Below, piece after piece: positions 8,857 to 15,016 of a stretch of 28,304 nucleotides of DNA. The DNA lies in contig CAZGRL010000046.1 in NCBI GenBank assembly GCA_964528155.1, positions 1 to 28,304 on the forward strand, in the 5' to 3' direction. This stretch comes from G001797105 sp964528155 (GTDB taxonomy: Bacteria; Chloroflexota; Anaerolineae; Anaerolineales; E44-bin32). A model generated the notes under the pieces. The model was not told where the DNA came from. It was given only the letters and a program-made list of their open reading frames with translations, and did not search any database. A program made the position numbers and the translations under genes. The stretch's first letter is position 1; each line of letters starts with the position of its first letter.

Positions 8857-10511
8857 TTATCGATCCTCTGGGACTGGGTTCGACGCTCGACCGCGCTGTG
8901 CCTGGACCTCGATCTGGCTCAACCAGGCGTTGCAGAATGCGACTGCCCAAAGGAGGGCGTAAGTCGTTAGGGGAAGCGATCTCCTCGAACGGAGATCGCT
9001 TAAGACCCGCGCAATGAACCGGCTGTCGACATATGGAAAAAGCGGCGCTCCCTCGTGCGAGGCCGCATCCAGGCGCTCGAGAAACGTCGGATGCATCATG
9101 AGTCGGCCGAGAGGCGGAACAAAACCCCGCTTCGGACGATAAGCAACTCGGTGGGGCAAGGCTTCGGCGGCCAAGAGTCTCAATACGTTCTTCGGGCGCG
9201 TGCTCCCCGGCCAGAACCTGGCGTGTGAGACCGCGAGATCGATGATCCCGGGGGTCATATACGGATACGCGAGATCGAAGCCATGCAGCTGATTGAACAC
9301 CTGGTTCTTCTGGATCTGAATTCCGGCGCACACAAGCCCCAGGTACACCAACGAGGAGAGTTCCCCTACGTCGGTCCCTCGGGCGACGCCTTCAGCCCAT
9401 TCGTCGCACAATTGCGATAGCCGGTCGAGCGTTGACGAAGAGGTCGACAAGGCAATCCCCGCCAGCGGATGCTGGCTGGCCAAGAAGGCCTGACGGCCTA
9501 GCTGGCCCGATCGGCGCATGAGACGGAGTACCTTCTCTGTAGGCCCCGCCCTTCGATACAGATTGAGCTTGTCGTAGAGCTCACCGAAACCGAGACGGAG
9601 GATCTCTGGGAGCGTGTAGAGCCAGGCAGAACGGCTGGCCCGACTCCACTTGCCAAAGCACGCGTCGGCTCCCGTGCCATCGAAGACAGTCCGATCCGAA
9701 AGAGTCTTCGCTGCAATGCCGCTGGCGAGGACCATAGTTGGCACACACGCTGTGTCGACAAATGGCATCGAATACCGAGCTGCGGCGCTGTCCAGGACAT
9801 CATATCCAGAAGCCTCTCGCCAGGTTACAGCCTCCAACGCCAATCCAAGTGCTGAAGCGACCTCACGGGCGGATCTCGTTTCGTCGTCCTCATCCCCGAA
9901 GGAGCAATGGAAGAGGATCGTCCGGCGCCGTCCCGAAGCGACGAGTCTGGCGGCGATAACTGCCGAGTCGACCCCACCGCTAAGAAGCACGATCGGAGCA
10001 TCGCCCGGGCAAAGGTCCTCGATCGCGTCGTCGAGGACATGCCTGAGTAGGGTGACCTGATCTTGTTCACGCAGCGTCCGATCCTCGAGCGAGGTTGGCG
10101 ACCAGGTCGTGGCCGGCCGTGACTTGAGTTGACCGCTCTGGAGATGAAACCGGTGACTGAATCCTGGGAGAAGCGCACGGATCTGGGAATACGGCGTCAA
10201 CGGCGGGACGCAGCCGCCGAGGATGAGGAGGGAGTGGATCCCGTCGTCGTCCAACGTGTCACCCGATTTGTACAGCAGGCGCAGGTCTGTACTGACCTGA
10301 AGTTCTCCCTGTGCGGCTCGGTAGAAGACGCGTTCGACGCATGCGAGGGGTGTCTCGACGGTGACCATTGAGCCGCGCTGCTCGATCCGAATACCCGACC
10401 GGCGCGCTAGAGTCACCGGCGGTTCGGGCGCATTCCGGGCGAAGCGATGATAGAGCGCGGTGTGCAACTGAAAGTCTGGACCTGCGGGCAAGACGTCGAT
10501 GCAGATCTTTA
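8857..10511 (-). CDS. Asparagine-synthetase-like protein (5' end lost in scaffold gap)
   Basis: The stop TAA is at 8857-8859 and the frame is open up to the N run at 10512. The true start lies in or beyond the gap and the frame on the far side is arbitrary. About 550 residues are visible. The N-terminal 140 resemble the second half of the glutaminase-like domain of AsnB relatives (VSTDLRLLYKSG, then IRALLPGF). The synthetase domain follows, with the ATP-pyrophosphatase loop LLSGGVDSAV and the downstream loop GTGADACFG (usual form G-x-G-G-D-E). Such proteins activate a carboxylate with ATP to make an amide. Members occur in asparagine synthesis, in lasso-peptide cyclisation (McjC-like) and in surface-polysaccharide clusters. 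The nucleophilic Cys, if any, is not visible. No lasso precursor or leader peptidase is seen nearby, so the specific role stays open. Confidence 0.8.
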
Positions 10512-10521
10512 NNNNNNNNNN
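10512..10521. other. Assembly gap (10 N)
   Basis: Ten consecutive N bases; a fixed-length run like this is normally a scaffolding placeholder, so the true distance is unknown. It interrupts the asparagine-synthetase-like gene. Anything that joins sequence left and right of it is unreliable. Confidence 0.95.
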
Positions 10522-10550
10522 TGCCACGCATTAGGTCGGGAAGCGTGGCA
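10522..10550. repeat. Perfect 8-base inverted repeat at the gap edge
   Basis: TGCCACGC (10522-10529) and GCGTGGCA (10543-10550) with a 13-base loop sit immediately against the N run. On the minus strand it lies 100 bases after the ACT gene stop, so it could be the stem of a terminator whose U tract is lost in the gap, or the end of a repeat that broke the assembly. Confidence 0.5.
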
Positions 10551-10649
10551 TGACTTCCAGGATCATCTCGTGGGGATCAGGTTGCGGGCCGACCGATTCC
10601 CCTGTCTTCTCTGCGGACGTTGCACGTTGGCAGACTGGGGCGACGTTCC

Positions 10650-11018
10650 TCAGAGCGCGGCGCGTGCCTTTTCGAGATCGTCGGCCCCGATCACCAGGCG
10701 AGTCTGCGTTGCTTTGTAGATAAGGTCGAGGTTCACGCCGGCGTTAGCCAGCTTGCGGGCAACCTCGCCCAGTATGCCCGGCCTATCCTCGGCCTCATGC
10801 ACGACGACCTCTCTCTCGTCGCTGACCATGAGCCCGGCGCTTTCGAGAGCCCGTCTGGCCGTCATCCCGTCGGCGACAAGGATGTGAATGACCCCCATGC
10901 CTCCGCTGGGAAAGCCGCACATCCCATCGATGTTGACACCGGCCTTTCCTAGCGCCTCACCCAGGTCCGCCAACCGGCCCGGGCGGTCCTCCAGCAAAAC
11001 CGTCAAATCCGTCGGCAT
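10650..11018 (-). CDS. Tandem ACT-domain protein
   Basis: 122 residues. ATG at 11018 is chosen because GGAGGAG lies just upstream; a longer frame starting at 11072 lacks such a site. Two ACT domains in a row are visible: residues 4-66 (TVLLEDRPGRLADLGEALGK) and 71-120 (EVVVHEAEDRPGILGEVARK), each with the DRPG turn typical of amino-acid-binding ACT modules. There is no catalytic domain. Small ACT-ACT proteins usually bind an amino acid and act as regulatory subunits or sensors; the ligand cannot be read here. The gene appears monocistronic, with 144 bases to the lipoprotein gene upstream. Confidence 0.88.
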   Translation of the reverse strand: MPTDLTVLLEDRPGRLADLGEALGKAGVNIDGMCGFPSGGMGVIHILVADGMTARRALESAGLMVSDEREVVVHEAEDRPGILGEVARKLANAGVNLDLIYKATQTRLVIGADDLEKARAAL

Positions 11019-11162
11019 GTTCTCCTCCCAAGGCCCCCGCCCGATCGGCGGTCGTCTACTATCTAACCACACATCCGCCCCACCAAGAAGCAGGCAGGCT
11101 CGCCGCCGTGTCCCCCGGCAGAGCTTGCTTTGCAGGCCTCATCTCAGGATGGCCGTGGCAGA

Positions 11163-11849
11163 TCAAGGGTTCTTCAAGTGGCAAATCCCCGAGTCGACAT
11201 AGCCGAATACGATCCCGTAGTTATCCACACCGACCTGCACAAAAGTCGGTTGGTTCCATGGCCTGTCTGCGTCCGGCGTCGGGCTTTGCCAGCGGAAGAA
11301 GTGGACGTCTCTCTTGTCGCCTGGCTCGAGCAAGAGTCGGTCAACGACGTCGTCAAAGCACGGGTTCTTGCTCGACACGAACGCGGTCATGCGGTCTTGC
11401 AGCTCTCGGGGTGGGACCACGACGGATCCGGTTCTGAGGCGGGGAACGTCCGAGGCCTGCATATAGACCACCTGTCCCGAGGCGATGTCGACCATGAACT
11501 CGGCTTCGGGAGAGTCGTAGACTTCAACGATGATGCCCGTGTTCTCGGGGTGTCGCTGTAGGCCGTTGTAGGTCAGTTCGAGGTCAGGGGCGTCGGCGAA
11601 TGCGCGAATGGCCTTCATCGACGCGATATGATCGGCTTCGGAACGATCGGGCGGGAGCGGCGTCTCCCGAAGTTCGATGTTGTAGCCGCCTTCGTCGAGC
11701 GTGGTGATGCGGCCGTACTGGGTCTGGGCGATGACGGTGCCAGTGGCCGGTGGCCAGGGCTGTGGTGGGCCTACGGAGGTCTGGAAGCGCGTGAGGGCGC
11801 AGCCGGTCAGGCTACAACACACGGTGATGGCCAAGATCAGGCGTGTCAT
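11163..11849 (-). CDS. Lipoprotein of unknown function
   Basis: 228 residues. The N-terminus has a short positive start, a hydrophobic stretch and lipobox LTGC with Cys17, so it should be exported and lipid-anchored. The mature part is acidic, with a central segment GIIVEVYDSPEAEFMVDIASGQVVYM and a C-terminal segment VGVDNYGIVFGYVDSG. These two could be PepSY/YcdB-like beta-alpha units, but I do not recognise the family with confidence. AGGAG lies 12 bases upstream of the ATG, a long spacing. No operon partner is evident; the next gene on the same strand is more than 300 bases upstream. Confidence 0.75.
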   Translation of the reverse strand: MTRLILAITVCCSLTGCALTRFQTSVGPPQPWPPATGTVIAQTQYGRITTLDEGGYNIELRETPLPPDRSEADHIASMKAIRAFADAPDLELTYNGLQRHPENTGIIVEVYDSPEAEFMVDIASGQVVYMQASDVPRLRTGSVVVPPRELQDRMTAFVSSKNPCFDDVVDRLLLEPGDKRDVHFFRWQSPTPDADRPWNQPTFVQVGVDNYGIVFGYVDSGICHLKNP

Positions 11850-12173
11850 GGGAGTTCAGGCTCCTTTGGGATTGCAGGCTTAGCAGGATGGACCGGCTGA
11901 TTTTCCCACAGGTCCGGTAGGTCATACTCAACCGCTGGCCGACGAGTGGCCGGCCGGTGCCCTGCGCATCAGCCGAATGGACCGTGGGTGAACCCGCCGA
12001 TCCAAGAGGCATCCGGATAACTGGGTGGTATAGGCGATCGTTCGTTCGCCCCTTTGGGGCTCGCTCCCCGGCCTGCGGCCTGCCTGCACCTGCCCGCCCT
12101 GGCGGTCGGGCCAGGGTGGCGCAGGCACAGGTGGCCAGGCAGAACGGCACGGGGGGGGGCGGTGGTCGCGGCC
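11850..12173. other. Intergenic GC-rich region with imperfect hairpins
   Basis: No gene is supported. The section 12060-12160 is GC-rich and self-complementary: GCCTGC (12082-12087) pairs with GCAGGC (12121-12126), with CCCTGG and CCAGGG inside. A run of G follows at about 12150-12160. It lies directly downstream of the transporter gene on the minus strand, where a terminator would be expected, but no U tract follows the stem. Confidence 0.5.
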
Positions 12174-12833
12174 CTAGTCCTCTTCCTCTCTCGCCTCTTG
12201 GATCGCCCGGCGGCCCTGCCAGGCGATAAACGGTATCATGATCAGCGCGCCGGCCGGATCGGCCCACCACCAGCCGAACAGTCTGTGCAGTCCGAGCCCC
12301 AGCAGCAACGCCGCCGACAGGTAGGCGCAAACCCACGTCTCAACGGCGTCGGCCTCGAGCGCCTTGCTTCCCATGGCGCGCGCTGTCTGCTGCTTGGCGA
12401 TGCCCAATATGGGCATGGCGATCAGGGAGGCGACGGAAAGGACAAGTCCAATGGTCGAGTTTTCGGGCGCCTCGGCTTTGGCGAGCGCCCCCCCGGCGTC
12501 GACGAGAATATAGACCGCCAGCAAGAAGAACGTCATTCCGACCACAACCAAAGCGCGCTTCTCGGCACGCTCGTGTTCCTCCGACGAGGCTTCCGGGCCG
12601 ACGGTCAGCAACCGCCACAACACGCCGATGCTGGACAGCACTTCGATCAGGCTGTCAGCCCCGAAAGCGACGAGCGCGATGCTGCGCGAAACCACGCCGG
12701 CGCCGATGGCGATCACGGCTTCGATGACATTCCAGAACGTCGTGATCCATTCCAGCCGTAGCGCCCGGCGGTGAAGCTCGTCGTATCTAGTGGAGGGCCG
12801 GTCTGCGGCCGACGACTCCTTGGTTGAGGTCAC
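12174..12833 (-). CDS. Cation-diffusion-facilitator-like transporter, short form
   Basis: 219 residues, starting at GTG 12833. Five to six TM helices are visible. TM2 carries SIALVAFGADSLIEVLSS and TM5 carries ALEADAVETWVCAYLS, both matching CDF-family helices. The protein stops shortly after the last TM and lacks the cytoplasmic C-terminal domain of about 80 residues found in standard CDF proteins. Aligned by eye to classical CDF helices, the TM2 metal ligands H and D are D60 and E64, and the TM5 ligands H and D are E165 and C169, so the metal site is altered. A cation (or cation-proton exchange) substrate is probable, but which one is unknown. The start codon overlaps the stop of an 8-codon leader ORF. 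Confidence 0.8.
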   Translation of the reverse strand: MTSTKESSAADRPSTRYDELHRRALRLEWITTFWNVIEAVIAIGAGVVSRSIALVAFGADSLIEVLSSIGVLWRLLTVGPEASSEEHERAEKRALVVVGMTFFLLAVYILVDAGGALAKAEAPENSTIGLVLSVASLIAMPILGIAKQQTARAMGSKALEADAVETWVCAYLSAALLLGLGLHRLFGWWWADPAGALIMIPFIAWQGRRAIQEAREEED

Positions 12834-12859
12834 TAGCTCTTGTCCTTTCTACGACTCAT
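12833..12859 (-). CDS. Possible 8-residue leader ORF before the transporter
   Basis: ATG at 12859 with GGAGGG six bases upstream encodes MSRRKDKS and stops with TAG, whose last base is the first base of the transporter GTG (TAGTG). The ribosome site is better than that of the transporter itself, whose nearest purine run AAGGA lies inside this mini-ORF. Termination-reinitiation coupling is an inference. Confidence 0.35.
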   Translation of the reverse strand: MSRRKDKS

Positions 12860-12964
12860 GGTGGTCCCTCCAGACGGACTATGCCTCTTGCGCGTCCCAA
12901 GAGAGGACATCGGCCTTGCGGTGCGCGACGGCCGGAGCAGCGGCAAGGCCCTACGCTACGCCAA

Positions 12965-12976
12965 ATACGCGCGTAT
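12965..12976. promoter_or_regulatory. 12-base perfect palindrome upstream of the transporter
   Basis: ATACGCGCGTAT is perfectly self-complementary and lies about 105 bases upstream of the leader ORF of the transporter gene, a position suitable for an operator. A GCGCGT/ACGCGC pairing with 12985-12990 is also possible. Confidence 0.3.
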
Positions 12977-13027
12977 GGGAACACACGCGCGCTCAAAGGC
13001 CGCAATCCCGACGATCACAATCTCGGA

Positions 13028-13051
13028 GCCTCCGACAAATCCACCGGAGGC
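13028..13051. other. Hairpin after the helical unknown gene
   Basis: GCCTCCG (13028-13034) and CGGAGGC (13045-13051) form a perfect 7-bp stem with a 10-base loop, 34 bases downstream of the minus-strand stop at 13085. There is no U tract, so termination is uncertain. Confidence 0.35.
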
Positions 13052-13084
13052 ATCGTCCGTCGGGAGGGCCGAAGGCGGTTTGAG

Positions 13085-13588
13085 CTAGCCCGCGACCCGG
13101 CCGGTCTGGTTGAGAATCGTCCTTAGTTCGGTCCAGATGTCCGACAGTTCTTGCGCAACTTCGGTCTGCATGCGGCGCGCCTCGAACCCGGCGCTCTCGA
13201 GCGCATTCAGGTAGTAGGCTTCGCGCGCCTCCGCGTCAATGCCGTCGCCGGCCACCGTCGCGCCCGGACCTTGCGAGTTGATCAGGAAGCGCGAGGTCAA
13301 GTTGCGGAGATGGAAGAGGCGGTCTGAGGCCTGGGCGACACGCCGGGACAGGATCGAGTGATCCCGCCGCAGGGTCCGGCGGACGTTGCCCATCGGTCCG
13401 CGCAGATGAAACAGGGTGCGATCCGCCTCGTCGAGCACCACGCCGATGTCGCCGCCCGGCAACTCTCGCTCGTGAAGTGCTCGTTCGCACAGATCCAGCA
13501 CTTTCCGGCAATCTGCGTGCCACTGGTGGGCGTCGTCGGCGAAGAGCAGGGCACGCCGCCGGGTGAGAAAGTCCAGGAAACGCTTCAC
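13085..13588 (-). CDS. Unknown alpha-helical protein
   Basis: 167 residues, starting at GTG 13588 with AAAGG about seven bases upstream. The protein is rich in charged residues and leucine, with no signal peptide, TM helix or recognisable motif. Long predicted helices suggest a soluble helical bundle. A TATAAT element lies upstream at a suitable distance, supporting that the gene is real and separately transcribed. I do not recognise the family. The downstream transporter is on the same strand after 225 non-coding bases, so the two need not be linked. Confidence 0.7.
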   Translation of the reverse strand: MKRFLDFLTRRRALLFADDAHQWHADCRKVLDLCERALHERELPGGDIGVVLDEADRTLFHLRGPMGNVRRTLRRDHSILSRRVAQASDRLFHLRNLTSRFLINSQGPGATVAGDGIDAEAREAYYLNALESAGFEARRMQTEVAQELSDIWTELRTILNQTGRVAG

Positions 13589-13624
13589 ACGTGCCTTTCT
13601 AGGGATGCCGTCGAACGGAGGTCC

Positions 13625-13653
13625 ATTATAAACGGGACGATCCCGGGCGTCGG
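13625..13653 (-). promoter_or_regulatory. Probable promoter of the helical unknown gene
   Basis: TATAAT (13625-13630, minus strand) is a perfect -10. Seventeen bases further upstream is CCGACG, which matches the -35 consensus only at its core (GAC). Expected transcript start near 13618, about 30 nt before the GTG start. Confidence 0.5.
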
Positions 13654-13787
13654 ACGCAGCACACCCGGGCGACGAGGCTTCGCCCGACCGGCCAGGAGGG
13701 GCACGCTAGGGACCTCCCGGTCCTGGGACGTCCCGAACACGCGTTCGTACGGCCACTTCGATCACCGACCAGCTTGACCAGGGGACC

Positions 13788-13800
13788 AAGTGGTATACTT
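13788..13800. promoter_or_regulatory. Candidate GntR operator, site 1
   Basis: AAGTGGTATACTT is a partial palindrome 63 bases upstream of the -35 of the regulator promoter. It shares TGGTATA with site 2 and resembles operators of the HutC/NagR/DasR type, which contain TGGT followed by a TA centre. Confidence 0.4.
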
Positions 13801-13863
13801 CCGCCCCATGACCTGCCGGCCGGGGGAGGGGCGGCCTTCCGGGTCCCACGCCTGGTCTCCCGC

Positions 13864-13892
13864 TTGACAATGGAAGAAACTGGCTGAATAAT
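13864..13892 (+). promoter_or_regulatory. Strong sigma70-type promoter of the GntR-led operon
   Basis: TTGACA (13864-13869), 17-base spacer, AATAAT (13887-13892). Transcription is expected to start near 13899, leaving a leader of about 115 nt before the GTG of the regulator. Confidence 0.7.
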
Positions 13893-13955
13893 CTATAGGA
13901 CGAGCCTGCCTCCCGGCACCCCAAGCCGGCCTGAACCCTCAAGAGTGCCGGGCGG

Positions 13956-13966
13956 ACTATACCAGT
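13956..13966. promoter_or_regulatory. Candidate GntR operator, site 2
   Basis: ACTATACCAGT, which reads ACTGGTATAGT on the other strand, has ACT/AGT arms around GGTAT and shares TGGTATA with site 1. It lies about 57 bases downstream of the expected transcription start, a position suited to autoregulation by roadblock or looping with site 1. Confidence 0.45.
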
Positions 13967-14012
13967 TGACCACCAACCACTTGCCGTGAATCCAGCCTGC
14001 CCCTGAGAGGGG

Positions 14013-14843
14013 GTGGCCGACGTGGACAGCGACCCATCTTCGGCTAACAATTCCACCGTTTCCGCATCCGCGGCGGAGCTCCCCAAGCCGCTCTTTGTGC
14101 AGATTCGTGAATATATCGCCGAGCTGATCATCTCGGGCAAGCTCGAGCCTGAGAGCAAGATCGCTTCTGAACGCGAGCTCAGCCGCGATCTGGATGTGAG
14201 CCGGATGACCGTGCGCAGAGCGATCACCGAGCTCGTGGAAGAGGGTCTGCTCGTCCGGCGCCACGGTTCGGGCACCTTTGTATCCAAGCCGAAGATCACC
14301 TATGACATCTCTGAGCTGGTCAGCTACGACCATGCCTTGATTGCGCGCGGCCTGAAAGTAAGCCGGCAGCTGCTGGAATTCAGCGAGGTTCCGGCCAGTC
14401 GTCGGCTGGGCGAACAGATGCGCGTCGATCTCGGCCATTCGCTCTATCGCGTCGTCCTGTTGCTTCTGGCCAACCGCGTTCCGATCATCGTTGAACAGTC
14501 ATTCTTCTCCAGTGAGCGTTGCCCCGATCTTCCCGAGTACGACCTCGAGAAGACGTCCCTCTACGATCTGTTGCTTGAGCGATACAAGGTGAACATCGCA
14601 GCCACCGAACACGAGATCGAAGTGGTGGAAGCAGCCGAGACAACGGCAAAGCAACTCCGTGTCGAGGATGGGTTCCCATTGTTGCGGATCACGCGGACGG
14701 TTTATAGGGCGGAGGACGGGAAGTCAGTCCAATACTCGCAGGATCTCCTGCGCAGTGACTACGTCCGTATCCACCTGCTGCAACCCGGCGCCGGCGTCGA
14801 TCCTGCCTCGGCCCGGCGCGAGCGGGCGACGGTCACGTCGTAG
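14013..14843 (+). CDS. GntR-family transcriptional regulator with UTRA domain (HutC subfamily)
   Basis: 276 residues, starting at GTG 14013 after a GAGAGGGGG purine run. A winged helix-turn-helix spans residues 24-95: IASERELSRDLDVSRMTVRRAI is the HTH core and GLLVRRHGSGTFV the wing. A UTRA effector-binding domain spans about 110-255, with the typical elements RVVLLLLANRVPIIVEQSFF and QYSQDLLRSDYVRIHL. UTRA regulators bind small effectors such as amino sugars, histidine-pathway compounds, phosphonates or sugar phosphates and usually repress a neighbouring catabolic operon. The gene leads the permease-phosphoesterase-aminotransferase-kinase block on the same strand, so it most likely controls it. 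Autoregulation is suggested by the flanking TGGTATA sites. Confidence 0.92.
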   Translation: MADVDSDPSSANNSTVSASAAELPKPLFVQIREYIAELIISGKLEPESKIASERELSRDLDVSRMTVRRAITELVEEGLLVRRHGSGTFVSKPKITYDISELVSYDHALIARGLKVSRQLLEFSEVPASRRLGEQMRVDLGHSLYRVVLLLLANRVPIIVEQSFFSSERCPDLPEYDLEKTSLYDLLLERYKVNIAATEHEIEVVEAAETTAKQLRVEDGFPLLRITRTVYRAEDGKSVQYSQDLLRSDYVRIHLLQPGAGVDPASARRERATVTS

Positions 14844-14921
14844 CGAACCTAAGGGACGGGGAGAGAGGAGGCCAGGGAGAAGAAGACCGCCATCGAGCAT
14901 GATGCAGGAAGAGGAGGCTGC

Positions 14922-15005
14922 ATGAATTCGCATTCAATGCTGGTACCTCAGGTTCGTACTTGGAATGCCGCCCGAAGTGGGCCGCTGCCCGCATCCGGCG
15001 TCTGA
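14922..15005 (+). CDS. Possible 27-residue leader ORF before the permease
   Basis: ATG at 14922 follows AGGAGG (14912-14917) by four bases. The frame begins MNSHSMLV and ends PASGV; its TGA stop overlaps the GAGGAG ribosome site of the permease. It is not related to any family I recognise. It may be a small protein or a coupling/attenuating leader; chance is possible. Confidence 0.35.
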   Translation: MNSHSMLVPQVRTWNAARSGPLPASGV

Positions 15006-15016
15006 GGAGACTCAAA

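Larger units (their letters stand above)
13589..14012. other. Divergent intergenic region with promoters on both strands
   Basis: Contains the minus-strand promoter for the helical protein (13625-13653), the plus-strand promoter for the GntR operon (13864-13892) and two TGGTATA-type partial palindromes (13788-13800 and 13956-13966). No protein-coding frame in it is credible. Confidence 0.65.

Noticed and set aside
8381..8970. Two overlapping plus-strand frames in the 8284-8856 intergenic region
   Set aside because: They run through the heptad repeat and into the asparagine-synthetase-like gene antisense; no family resemblance and poor start sites.
13774..13799. TTGACC and TATACT as a promoter overlapping operator site 1
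   Set aside because: The spacer is only 14 bases, too short for a sigma70 promoter; the pair at 13864-13892 is far better.
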